Assembly: GCA_021108215.1 (NCBI GenBank)
Contig: JAIORK010000009.1
Span: forward strand, 1 to 35,974
Direction of reading: 5' to 3'
DNA length: 35,974 nt
Source: a bacterium
GTDB lineage: Bacteria > Oederibacteriota > JAAXVQ01 > JAUVAV01
Made by a program: the position numbers and the translations under genes. A model generated the notes under the pieces. That model worked only from the letters and a program-made list of their open reading frames with translations, was not told where the DNA came from and ran no database searches. Below, one piece after another: positions 1 to 8,914 of this stretch. Position 1 is the first letter of the stretch. Every line of letters starts with the position of its first letter.

Positions 1-3000
1 CATCCGTATACTCAGTGATCCCGTGGAACTGGCTTGATTGAATCGCGGTCTCTGTATGCTTCGCTCCGCCCAAGCCATAGATATTATCCGATACCGAATT
101 CATAGCATTACCGATGCCATCCACATACCAGGTCTGGGTACGGCCCAGCTCATTAACCGCATCCGTATACTCCGTGATCCCGTGGAACTGGCTTGATGTA
201 ATTTCTGTCTCCGTATGCTTCGCTCCGCCCAAGCCATAAACATTATCCGAAACCGAGCGCGCCGCATTTCCCACACCTTCCACATACCATGTCTGGGTAC
301 GGCCTAAATCATTGACCGCATCCGTATACTCCGTGATGCCGTGGAACTGGCTTGATGTAATTTCTGTCTCTGTATGTTTCGATCCGGTCAATCCATAATT
401 ATTATCCGAGACCGACTTGGTCGCGTTTCCAACACCATCTTGGTACCAGGTCTGCGTACGGCCCAATTGATTGGTCGCATCTGTATATTCTGTAATGCCA
501 TGAAAATCACTGGATTGAATTGTGGTCTCAGTATGCAAAGATCCGGTCAATCCATAAATATTATCTGAGACCGACTTGGTCGCATTGCCCACGCCATCAA
601 CATACCATGTCTGAGTGCGACCCAATTCATTCACTGCATCGGTATATTCGGTAATACCATGGAAATCGCTGGACTGAATCGTCGTCTCCGTATGCTTCGA
701 ACCACCCAAACCAAAAACATTGTCTGAGACTGATCTGGCCGCATTACCCACACCGTCAACATACCAAGTCTGCGTACGACCCAGCTCATTAACCGCATCC
801 GTATATTCGGTCACACCATGGAATTCACTGGACTGAATCGTCGTCTCCGTATGCTTGGCGCCTTCCAACCCAAATACATTGTCCGAAACCGATTTGGTCG
901 CGTTCCCAACGCCATCTTGGTACCATGTCTGCGTGCGACCCAATTCATTCACCGCATCTGTATACTCATTCACACCATGGAATTCACTGGACTGAATTGT
1001 GGTCTCGGTGTGTTTCGATCCGGTCAATCCATAATTATTATCCGAGACCGACTTGGTCGCGTTTCCAACACCATCTTGGTACCATGTCTGCGTACGACCC
1101 AAGTCATTTACCGCATCGGTATATTCTGAAATACCATGAAACTCGCTGGATTGAATTTCGGTCTCCGTATGCAACGAACCCTTCAATCCATAAATATTAT
1201 CTGAAACCGATTTGGTCGAATTTCCAATTCCTTCTTGGTACCAGGTCTGTGTGCGGCCCAATTCATTGGTCGCATCCGTATACTCGGTAATACCGTGAAA
1301 ATCACTGGACTGGATTGTGGTCTCCGTATGCAACGCACCTTTTAATCCGTAAACATTGTCCGAAACCGACTTGGTCGAATTCCCAATTCCTTCTTGGTAC
1401 CAGGTTTGCGTACGACCCAATTCATTCACCGCATCTGTATACTCGGTAATACCATGGAAATCGCTGGACTGAATTGTTGTCTCAGTATGCTTCGAACCAC
1501 CCAAACCAAAAACATTGTCCGAGACTGATCTGGTCGCATTACCCACACCATCTTGGTACCAGGTCTGAGTCTGGCCCAATTCATTAATTCCCACGGTATA
1601 TTCATTCACACCGTGAAATTCGCTGGACTGAATCGTGGTCTCGGTATGCAAAGATCCTTTTAATCCAAAAACATTGTCCGAAACCGACTTGGTCGCGTTT
1701 CCGACACCTTCGCCATACCAGGTCTGGGTGCGACCCAATTCATTCACCGCATCCGTATACTCGGTAATGCCATGGAACTCACTGGACTGAATTGTGGTTT
1801 CGGTATGCAACGCGCCTTTTAAGCCATAAATATTATCTGATACTGACTTGGTCGCATTGCCTACATTTTCCTGGTACCAAGTCTGTGTGCGGCCCAACTC
1901 ATTGGTCGCATCCGTATATTCTGTGATACCGTGATAATCGCTGGATTGAATCGTGGTCTCCGTATGCAAGGCGCCTTTCAAACCATAAATATTATCTGAT
2001 ACTGATTTGGTCGCATTGCCTACATTTTCCTGGTACCAAGTCTGTGTGCGGCCCAACTCATTGGTCGCATCGGTATACTCGGTAATGCCATGAAAATCAC
2101 TGGATTGAATCGTGGTCTCCGTATGTTTGGAACCACCCAAGCCATACGTGTTATCCGAAACCGACTTCATTGCATTCCCAATACCTTCAACATACCAGGT
2201 CTGGGTACGACCCAATTCATTGGCTGCATCTGTATACTCGGTAATGCCATGAAACTCGCTGGACTGAATTGTGGTCTCCGTATGCTTGGCACCTTCCAAC
2301 CCAAATACATTGTCGGAAACCGATTTCACCGCGTTTCCAACGCCTTCGGCATACCAGGTCTGCGTACGACCCATCTCATTGACCGCATCGGTATATTCTG
2401 AAATACCATGGAACTCGCTGGACTGAATCGTCGTCTCGGTATGCTTGGATGCTTTAAGACCAAATACATTGTCGGAAATCGATTTCACAGAATTCCCCAC
2501 ACCCTCTTGATACCATGTCTGGGTACGACCTAATTCATTCACCGCGTCGGTCTGCTCTGTAATACCATGAAACTCACTGGACTGAATTGTGGTCTCCGTA
2601 TGCAAGGCACCCTTTAAACCAAAAATATTATCCGAAACTGATTTCACAGAATTCCCCACACCTTCAGCATACCAGGTCTGGGTACGGCCCAATTCATTCA
2701 CCGCGTCGGTATATTCAGTGATCCCATGAAAATCACTGGACTGAATCGTGGTCTCCGTATGCTTGGCGCCGCCAAGACCATAAACATTGTCCGTAATCGA
2801 TCGCGTAGCGTTACCGACTCCCTCGGTATACCAAGTCTGGGTGGTTCCTAATTCGTTGATTGCTTGCGTATATTCGGTAATACCGTGGAAATCACTGGAT
2901 TGAATCGTTGTCTCAGTATGTTTGGAACCGCCCAAACCATAATTATTATCTGATACTGATTTCACCGCATTCCCAACACCTTCTCCATACCAAGTCTGAG

Positions 3001-3310
3001 TCGTTCCCAACTCATTGACCGCCTCGGTATGCTCCGTGATACCATGGAATTCGCTGGATTGAATCGTCGTCTCAGTATGCAAAGATCCTTTCAGGCCGTA
3101 CGTATTGTCCGATACTGATTTATGTGCATTGCCCACACCCTCGCCATACCAAGTCTGAGTACGACCTAATTCAGTTTTGGCATCCGTATACTCAGTAATA
3201 CCATGATACTCGCTGGAGGTAATTTCGGTTTTGGTGCTGCGGGCGCCTTTCAAACCGTAAAAATTCTCGGTCTCTGATTGAATGGCATTTCCAATACCAT
3301 CTTGATATTT
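1..3310 (-). repeat. Tandem array of 159-bp (53-aa) units in giant gene A
   Basis: A Tyr-Trp landmark (TAC/ATA followed by CCA on the plus strand) recurs with its T at 126, 285, 444, 603 and so on to 3147, and in a degenerate form at 3306. That is 21 landmarks spaced exactly 159 bases apart with no insertion or deletion. One translated unit (286 down to 128) reads in pieces YVEGVGNAARSVSDNVYGLG, GAKHTETEITSSQFHGITEY and TDAVNELGRTQTW. Invariant elements are SVSDNxYGL, HTET, FHGITEYTDA and LGRTQTW. Units differ mainly by short swapped blocks, for example the YVEGVGN/YQDGVGN and GGAKH/TGSKH variants. The array continues past the left edge. Each unit should add about four short beta strands (inference). 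Confidence 0.95.
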
Positions 3311-6300
3311 GGTTTTGGTAATACCCAGGCCGTTTTTCGCTAAAGTTTCTTGTGTGATGCCATTATGCTTGCTGGCGGTAATTTCCGTTGCTGTTTCAAG
3401 CGCGCCTTTAAGACCATAAATATTTTCCGACTTACTTCTGACGGCAATTCCATAAGGACCATCGGATTGGGTATCAAAAAAAGTCTCCGTCACCCCTAAC
3501 TCATTGGTAGCTTTGGAATACCGCTGCAAACCATGGCGGACATCCATATCCACTTCGGTTACAGTATAAAGTGCACCTTTCAAACCAAAATTATTCATTG
3601 AGGTATTCACCGACTCCAAGCCTGTCTTGGGATCAAACCCCGAGCTCTCAGTTGTTCCATACGCACTCTTTGAAACCCGGTATGTGGTAATCCCGGTATC
3701 GGCATCAAATTGGGATTGAGTCACTGTCTCGCGCGAAGCGTACAAGCCAACCTTGCCGTGACGAATGGTCTCAATCGCATCGCCATGGATGTCATAGGCG
3801 CTTTCTGTTTTTCCCAAGTCATCTTCCGTGGTATTGCTCTGAATACGGCCGAATTCATCGTAAGCATAGTTATTGCTGACTTTATAGCGACCGTCAAGCA
3901 ACCCGTAATTGTCATTTTGTTCTGAATACTGAACCAACGAATCCTTATCAAATTCTTTTTTCATTGTTGTCAAAAGATTTTTACTCATAGAGGTCGTCAT
4001 AAATCCATTGCCATCATAATCATTGACCGTCAGCGTATTGCGGCTGTATTCAACACCATATTGATCGTAGCGAACATTCTGGGTAGCCAGACCGTCAATA
4101 TTAAACTCGGTCATGGTAACCCCCTTCAAATCCGTCTCCTTGCTGCTGGTCAAATATCCGCTGCCGTTATACAAGTTAACCGTCCATTGATCCCGCGCAT
4201 GTCCGTAGGTATTGACACGATGTGAAATTGCCACCAGTTCATCAATATTATAAAAATTTTCTGTCGTGCCATTGGCGTCCTCGGAACGGCTAAAGGTCAT
4301 ATAGGCATTGTTGTCGTATTCGTAGGTCGTATGTTCCGTCTTCGGAAATCCAAATTTCTTTTCTTTAGTGGTTTCCCGCATCAGGCCGTCTTTATCAAAC
4401 TTGTTGTGGTCCGTATAGCGATCTGTATCTGTAATGCTGCTAACCATTTCGCCATCATCATAAGTATATGACGTGGTCTTTTTCTTAGGAAACCCATGAA
4501 TATCCACCCGGACACTTTCTTGCGTCAAGCCATCAGCATCAAAAGAATTACGTGTTTGACCACGCTCATCCAGTTGAACACTGCTTTCAACATCTCCGCC
4601 CGCATCATAAAAATTATAGGTCCAGTGCTCACGAGGAAAACCGTGGTAATTAATGCGATGAACCTTGACCGGAAGTTCATTCTCATCATAGTAGGTAATG
4701 GTTTTACCTTTGACATCATAACTCACCGAAACCGAAAGCATCCCGTCTTTGTAGGTCCGCTCTTCCTCGGTTTTACGGGGATAACCAATCTCGTTTTCAC
4801 GCACAATTTTTTTAGGATCACCGTCTTTATTAAAGGTGGTTACCGTCTTGCCCTTGTCATCCGTCAACAAAGACTGAGCAATTTTACCTTTGGCGTATTC
4901 ATTCACCGTAAATTTTGTCCGGCCCCATTGATCCGTCAGAAAGGTTTCAATCGGCTGTCCGGAGCCATTGTATTTAGTCTCAGTAACCCCGCTCGGACCT
5001 TCCTCTTTACTCGTAATCATATGCTCGCCGGCATACTGATACTTGGTGACAATCACTTTTCCATTGTACTTGGTATAAGTTGTTTTCTCTGGTTGGTCCG
5101 AGGTTGCATCCCGGTTCACCGAAACCTTAATCCCAAACGGCCCCTGGGTATAGCTGGCGCGTTTCCCGTTGGACGTAATACCATAGGTCGTGATTTCAAC
5201 CACACCGCTGTTTTTAATCATCACCTTACGTTCTGCCAATTTGGTATCTTCATTATAATTCGTCAGTGTTCTACTTTTTCTATCCTGACTTACGCCGGAA
5301 ACCAGACGATTGGCATCATCATACGTATAGTTTGTAACCGAATCCTCATTTTTCGTCCGAATGCGGTTACCTTTGGCATCATAAGTGTTCTGGGTTTGAT
5401 TACCGTATTGATCGCTCTCTATCAGCACGTTACCATTATCATCATACTTTTTCGTTACTACTGTAGAATAAACCTGGCCGCCGAATTTATAGGTGATAAT
5501 CTCTGAAGAAAAAACCAAATTACCCTTCTCGTCAACCACGTTGGTAATCTTGGTCTCGCTATTATCGCTTTTGGTACCGACAACTTTTCCGGTTTCATCA
5601 TAAATTGTTAATTTTTCTGTCGGCTGGGTCCCGTCCTTGGGTTCGGTTTTCTCATTGCGGGCAATAATTCTGCCTTCGGCATTGGTTTCATATGTATAGG
5701 TATGACGGCCGCCGGCATTTTCCATCTCAATGACGCGTCCTTGGTCGTCATACTTCTTCGTGGTGATATCCTCAATCATCCCATCAGCCGTGGGCATCAT
5801 TTTAATCTCTTTTTTCTCTGTCAAAACACCCTTTGTGTTCACAACATTTTCAAAGGTAGTCTTGATGCCATTTCGGGTCTCTTCAACCATTTGTCCATTT
5901 TCATATTTCTTTGTAACAACCTTCCCGGCAGAATCACGTTCTACCACGCCGACTTTCTCGCCATCCTCATTGTATTGATTCTCGATATCGGTCCGGATAT
6001 TGTTGCCGTCAATTTTGGCAACCACTTCACCATTTTTAGGATCAAGAATATTTGTGACCGTTTTGTTGGTCGCAAGATCGGTTTCCACATAACTGACTGT
6101 TTTTCCATCCTCATTTTTAATATAATTAGAGAAAATTTTACTGCCCTGCGAGTCCGTCGCCTGAACCGCATTGCCATCAGAATCGAACAGTTTGGTAACC
6201 ACGCCGGCTGCCGAACGCTTAACCATTTTTTGCAATTTCCCGGTCGCTGATTTGTAGTACTTAGTACGCGATATCACCGTGCCGTTGGGATCCAGTTCCT

Positions 6301-6649
6301 CCGTCGGCATGCCGTCTTCATACAGCGTTACTTTGCCGTAGGGATCAACCGCTTTGGTGAGCTGGCCCTTCTCATTATACTGTCTGACTTCGCCGGTCAT
6401 CAACGTAATCGTAATTTCCGACTCGCCGCTCACATCCATCACCGAGGTGCTGCGAACGTTCTTTCCCTGATCTTTTAACTGTTTCATGATCTTGGGAAGA
6501 ACTTTTTCCTCCACCACTCCGGCATTGGACAGGGATACCCCTATAAATAATAATAGAGTACCCAAGAGTGCGAGCGTCCCCAGCCAATTGATCCTGCCAA
6601 AGACTAAACTCGAAGAATTCATTTTTTGATACGCATGAATGGAAGCCAT
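1..6649 (-). CDS. Giant secreted YD/RHS-like repeat protein A (3' end outside window)
   Basis: The reading frame is open from the ATG at 6649-6647 to the left edge, giving 2,216 residues with no stop in the window. The start is fixed by an AAGGAGG ribosome binding site 7 bases upstream. The N-terminus has a charged stretch, then a hydrophobic core (about residues 23-41) and a probable type I signal cleavage after SNA at 41-43, with no lipobox Cys. Residues about 50-600 hold irregular YD-like repeats (YDxxG, YNxxG). Residues about 620-1000 hold 48-52-residue units beginning GYP/GFP. From about residue 1060 to the edge runs an exact 53-residue tandem array. The protein is collinear with the giant gene at 8915-22558, sharing for example DPKTGLE/DPITGLE, GPYGIAVRS and a DQPEK/EQPEK segment, so the two are paralogues. 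YD/RHS proteins are typically large exported beta-rich shells or adhesins. The exact role here is unknown, and no enzymatic or toxin domain is visible in this part. Confidence 0.9.
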   Translation of the reverse strand, partial: MASIHAYQKMNSSSLVFGRINWLGTLALLGTLLLFIGVSLSNAGVVEEKVLPKIMKQLKDQGKNVRSTSVMDVSGESEITITLMTGEVRQYNEKGQLTKAVDPYGKVTLYEDGMPTEELDPNGTVISRTKYYKSATGKLQKMVKRSAAGVVTKLFDSDGNAVQATDSQGSKIFSNYIKNEDGKTVSYVETDLATNKTVTNILDPKNGEVVAKIDGNNIRTDIENQYNEDGEKVGVVERDSAGKVVTKKYENGQMVEETRNGIKTTFENVVNTKGVLTEKKEIKMMPTADGMIEDITTKKYDDQGRVIEMENAGGRHTYTYETNAEGRIIARNEKTEPKDGTQPTEKLTIYDETGKVVGTKSDNSETKITNVVDEKGNLVFSSEIITYKFGGQVYSTVVTKKYDDNGNVLIESDQYGNQTQNTYDAKGNRIRTKNEDSVTNYTYDDANRLVSGVSQDRKSRTLTNYNEDTKLAERKVMIKNSGVVEITTYGITSNGKRASYTQGPFGIKVSVNRDATSDQPEKTTYTKYNGKVIVTKYQYAGEHMITSKEEGPSGVTETKYNGSGQPIETFLTDQWGRTKFTVNEYAKGKIAQSLLTDDKGKTVTTFNKDGDPKKIVRENEIGYPRKTEEERTYKDGMLSVSVSYDVKGKTITYYDENELPVKVHRINYHGFPREHWTYNFYDAGGDVESSVQLDERGQTRNSFDADGLTQESVRVDIHGFPKKKTTSYTYDDGEMVSSITDTDRYTDHNKFDKDGLMRETTKEKKFGFPKTEHTTYEYDNNAYMTFSRSEDANGTTENFYNIDELVAISHRVNTYGHARDQWTVNLYNGSGYLTSSKETDLKGVTMTEFNIDGLATQNVRYDQYGVEYSRNTLTVNDYDGNGFMTTSMSKNLLTTMKKEFDKDSLVQYSEQNDNYGLLDGRYKVSNNYAYDEFGRIQSNTTEDDLGKTESAYDIHGDAIETIRHGKVGLYASRETVTQSQFDADTGITTYRVSKSAYGTTESSGFDPKTGLESVNTSMNNFGLKGALYTVTEVDMDVRHGLQRYSKATNELGVTETFFDTQSDGPYGIAVRSKSENIYGLKGALETATEITASKHNGITQETLAKNGLGITKTKYQDGIGNAIQSETENFYGLKGARSTKTEITSSEYHGITEYTDAKTELGRTQTWYGEGVGNAHKSVSDNTYGLKGSLHTETTIQSSEFHGITEHTEAVNELGTTQTWYGEGVGNAVKSVSDNNYGLGGSKHTETTIQSSDFHGITEYTQAINELGTTQTWYTEGVGNATRSITDNVYGLGGAKHTETTIQSSDFHGITEYTDAVNELGRTQTWYAEGVGNSVKSVSDNIFGLKGALHTETTIQSSEFHGITEQTDAVNELGRTQTWYQEGVGNSVKSISDNVFGLKASKHTETTIQSSEFHGISEYTDAVNEMGRTQTWYAEGVGNAVKSVSDNVFGLEGAKHTETTIQSSEFHGITEYTDAANELGRTQTWYVEGIGNAMKSVSDNTYGLGGSKHTETTIQSSDFHGITEYTDATNELGRTQTWYQENVGNATKSVSDNIYGLKGALHTETTIQSSDYHGITEYTDATNELGRTQTWYQENVGNATKSVSDNIYGLKGALHTETTIQSSEFHGITEYTDAVNELGRTQTWYGEGVGNATKSVSDNVFGLKGSLHTETTIQSSEFHGVNEYTVGINELGQTQTWYQDGVGNATRSVSDNVFGLGGSKHTETTIQSSDFHGITEYTDAVNELGRTQTWYQEGIGNSTKSVSDNVYGLKGALHTETTIQSSDFHGITEYTDATNELGRTQTWYQEGIGNSTKSVSDNIYGLKGSLHTETEIQSSEFHGISEYTDAVNDLGRTQTWYQDGVGNATKSVSDNNYGLTGSKHTETTIQSSEFHGVNEYTDAVNELGRTQTWYQDGVGNATKSVSDNVFGLEGAKHTETTIQSSEFHGVTEYTDAVNELGRTQTWYVDGVGNAARSVSDNVFGLGGSKHTETTIQSSDFHGITEYTDAVNELGRTQTWYVDGVGNATKSVSDNIYGLTGSLHTETTIQSSDFHGITEYTDATNQLGRTQTWYQDGVGNATKSVSDNNYGLTGSKHTETEITSSQFHGITEYTDAVNDLGRTQTWYVEGVGNAARSVSDNVYGLGGAKHTETEITSSQFHGITEYTDAVNELGRTQTWYVDGIGNAMNSVSDNIYGLGGAKHTETAIQSSQFHGITEYTD
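3650..4790 (-). repeat. 48-52-aa double-YD units in giant gene A
   Basis: Between the irregular YD-like region and the 53-residue array the protein is built of units starting with a G[YF]P[RK] turn. Each then has a YD..G half and a second half ending in a DGL/DEL turn and an aromatic-Gly boundary. The visible starts GYPRK (near 4785), GFPRE, GFPKK and GFPKT are followed by the more derived GHARD and GVEYSR units. Order and content match residues about 620-1000 of the paralogue at 8915-22558. Confidence 0.75.
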
Positions 6650-6656
6650 GACGGTT

Positions 6657-6663
6657 CCTCCTT
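6657..6663 (-). promoter_or_regulatory. Ribosome binding site of giant gene A
   Basis: AAGGAGG on the minus strand lies 7 bases upstream of the ATG at 6649. It decides in favour of this start over the in-frame Met at residue 10. Confidence 0.9.
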
Positions 6664-6715
6664 AACAACTGAATTATTTGTAAAAATATTAATAAATATT
6701 GTTTTTTTTCCTTTG

Positions 6716-6773
6716 ATTAAAGTATATCACACCAACCACGGGAATACAAATATCGCCGTTTCATAATATCCTT
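6716..6773 (-). promoter_or_regulatory. Conserved bipartite promoter of giant gene A
   Basis: The 17-base block GTGTGATATACTTTAAT (6732 down to 6716) contains an extended -10, TGaTATACT, with TATACT at 6726-6721. A second block, AAGGATATTAT (6773-6763), lies 30 bases further upstream. Both blocks occur with identical sequence and spacing in front of the paralogue (22633-22690). The -35 hexamer is poor, which fits an extended -10 promoter. The predicted 5' leader is about 65 bases and very AT-rich. The distal block could be an activator or repressor site. Confidence 0.72.
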
Positions 6774-7143
6774 TGTTTACAGTGATTTTGTTGAATTTTA
6801 TCTTTTTGGCAATCTATTGTAAAAAAACCGAAAAATTCTCTGCTCCGAAAAAAAACGAAAATTATCCAAAAAAACTCCAAATGGAACCTGTTTTTTTCTT
6901 AACAACAATTTCTGTGTCGGTTTTAAAAAAACACAAATTACTGAAAAACTTTATCCTGCCTGCATTTTAATGCACTCTTTCCCAAACAACTTACCGGCGC
7001 TTTGTTCCCTTACCTCAGATAATACTCCTGAGATACTATTATTTTCCAACACACCTCAAAAAAACGACTTGCAATTTTTTTATCTTTAACCTTTCCCGCC
7101 TCATCAGTATCCCGCATTCACGACTGACCTATTAAAAATATGC

Positions 7144-7184
7144 TTTATGAATAATACCCATTAAATTTATGCTATACTCATAAA
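7144..7184 (+). promoter_or_regulatory. Extended -10 promoter of lnt with flanking inverted repeat
   Basis: TGCTATACT at 7170-7178 is an extended -10 element. Transcription would start near 7186, about 17 bases before the ATG. No good -35 is present. A perfect 7-base inverted repeat, TTTATGA (7144-7150) and TCATAAA (7178-7184), brackets the element and could be an operator. A GGAG ribosome binding site (7193-7196) lies 6 bases before the ATG at 7203. Confidence 0.5.
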
Positions 7185-7202
7185 AACTATTTGGAGTAAT
7201 GC

Positions 7203-8897
7203 ATGCCTTTGACAACACCTCAGCCTTTTCATTCCAAGATACGCTTTGGTATCTTGCTGGTATCATTATCCGGTTTTCTACAAATCTTTTCGTTCCCTAA
7301 TTTTTTACTGACTGGCTATTCCGGCTGGCACAGTTTTTTGGCCTTGGTCAGTTTTATACCTTTCATATATATATGGCGGCAAAATGACTGGTTTCGTTCT
7401 TTTGGCTACGCCTGGCTTATGGGTTTTATCTATTTCACCGGCATTTTGGCCTGGGTCCGGTTGATTGGCAGAAACACCAATATTGACAATGCCTTTGCCT
7501 GGCTTCTCTTTGCCATCTTCGGCGGTGTTTACTTTGGACTGTTCAGCGCTACTGCCAAAGCCATCCGTCAGCGCCTCCACTGGCCGGACCACTTTATTCT
7601 TCCGGTTGTCTGGGTTGCTTGGGAATACCTGCGCGGACACATTCTTACCGCCGGCTGGCCCTGGGGAAGTTTGGGGCATACGCAGTATGCAAATCCGGCT
7701 TTTCGTCAGCTGGCCTCGGTCGTTGGTGTCGGCGGCCTATCCTTTCTTGTTCTTTTCATCAATATACTGGGCACTGATCTATTGGAAAAATTTGTCCGCC
7801 AAACCCGCGGTCTTCCTCCGGCATGGCGTTCCATCCCGTTTTCCCTGGCAAGCTTACAGGATGCTCTCCGAAAAAAAACCATCCAGACAGTCGTTATCGC
7901 ATCAATCATCCTGCTCGGGATTTTCTCCGGCGTCTATGTGGTTATCGAGACCCTGCTGTTTGTCAATCTCCCGAAAAATACGCTCACGGTGGCATTGCTC
8001 CAGGGTAACATCAATACACGGCAAAAATGGGATAGTACCTACCGGAAAAAAGCCATGGCAACCATGCGCGATCTCCATCAAACAGCCGCCAAGCAACACC
8101 CTGATCTGATTGTCTGGGCTGAATCCTGTTTCCCGGGTATTCTGGAATTTGAACCCCTCCAAAAATGGAATAATCAACTGCGCAGCCTTATACGTGAAAG
8201 CGGTATTCCTACACTACTGACCAGCAATGAATATCTACAGGAAAAAGATCTGGAAAAAAAACCGGTCTGGCACCATTACAACAGCGCTTTTTATCTGGGC
8301 AAACAAGGTCAAACTTTGGGGCGGTATCGCAAAATCCACCTGGTCCCTTTTGGCGAATATATTCCATATAATTTTCTAAAACGCTATCTCCAGACGGTTG
8401 TACAGGAACCCGTCCCGATTGACTTTGAACCCGGAGATGATTATTCCAATTTCCGGCTTGATCCTGTGAATTTTTCCGTACTCATTTGTTATGAAGATCT
8501 TTTCGAGGAACTTGGATATCAACTTGCGCGGGAGGGTGCTGATTTCTTCTGTGTTGTCGCCAATAACAGCTGGTCCGGCAACTCCGCCATGAGCTTCCAG
8601 CATACCGCCATGTCTGTTTTTATAGCGGTTGAGCACCGGGCCTATATCGCCAAAGCGGACATGACCGGGCCAACCTGTGTGGTGGATCCCTGGGGTAATA
8701 TCAGCGATGCCTTGCCCTATTATAAAGAAGGGGTCAAACTTGTCCAAATCCACCCCCGGCAGTTCAAAACATTCTTCACCCGTTTCGGAAATATCATCCC
8801 TTTTTCTTTATTACTATTATTTATAGGTATGCTGGCATCTCTCTTTTTTCGTCGCAAATCGAAAAATCACACTTCCCCGGAATCATTGCCTCGCTGA
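7203..8897 (+). CDS. lnt: Apolipoprotein N-acyltransferase
   Basis: This 564-residue inner-membrane enzyme should transfer an acyl chain from a phospholipid to the N-terminal Cys of diacylated, signal-cleaved lipoproteins, the last step of lipoprotein maturation before Lol sorting. Several hydrophobic segments lie in residues 15-190, including the family motif GWPWG at 151-155, with a further helix near 228-250. The periplasmic nitrilase-like domain carries the full catalytic triad: Glu307 in VWAES, Lys377 in YRKIHLVPFGEY, and Cys429 in ICYED. A last transmembrane helix lies at about 531-549. Length is slightly above the usual 500-530. A GGAG ribosome binding site precedes the ATG. The gene points away from giant gene A, and its stop lies 17 bases from the convergent stop of the next giant gene. 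It is one of two Lnt-type enzymes in the window and the more canonical one. Confidence 0.96.
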   Translation: MPLTTPQPFHSKIRFGILLVSLSGFLQIFSFPNFLLTGYSGWHSFLALVSFIPFIYIWRQNDWFRSFGYAWLMGFIYFTGILAWVRLIGRNTNIDNAFAWLLFAIFGGVYFGLFSATAKAIRQRLHWPDHFILPVVWVAWEYLRGHILTAGWPWGSLGHTQYANPAFRQLASVVGVGGLSFLVLFINILGTDLLEKFVRQTRGLPPAWRSIPFSLASLQDALRKKTIQTVVIASIILLGIFSGVYVVIETLLFVNLPKNTLTVALLQGNINTRQKWDSTYRKKAMATMRDLHQTAAKQHPDLIVWAESCFPGILEFEPLQKWNNQLRSLIRESGIPTLLTSNEYLQEKDLEKKPVWHHYNSAFYLGKQGQTLGRYRKIHLVPFGEYIPYNFLKRYLQTVVQEPVPIDFEPGDDYSNFRLDPVNFSVLICYEDLFEELGYQLAREGADFFCVVANNSWSGNSAMSFQHTAMSVFIAVEHRAYIAKADMTGPTCVVDPWGNISDALPYYKEGVKLVQIHPRQFKTFFTRFGNIIPFSLLLLFIGMLASLFFRRKSKNHTSPESLPR

Positions 8898-8914
8898 AAC
8901 ACATCTCCCCCGGT

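Larger units (their letters stand above)
6650..7202. other. AT-rich divergent intergenic region
   Basis: These 553 bases separate giant gene A (minus) from lnt (plus). They hold the promoter and ribosome binding site of gene A on the left and those of lnt on the right. The middle (about 6780-7130) is rich in A and T runs. A 65-codon plus-strand frame at 6773-6970 has no ribosome binding site, a Lys/Phe-rich low-complexity product and no recognisable motif, so I do not call it a gene. I see no RNA gene here. Confidence 0.7.

Noticed and set aside
1-3310. CRISPR array or other non-coding repeat
   Set aside because: The 159-base units are contiguous, have no unique spacers and keep an open frame throughout.
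4496-5506. Plus-strand open frame of 336 codons antisense to giant gene A
   Set aside because: It lies opposite a well-supported YD-like reading frame, has no ribosome binding site, and its product is the low-complexity Ile/Phe-rich mirror expected from antisense of Asp/Asn/Tyr/Lys-rich codons.
6773-6970. 65-codon plus-strand frame in the intergenic region
   Set aside because: No ribosome binding site, it overlaps the far end of the gene A promoter block, and the product is Lys/Phe-rich from A/T runs.
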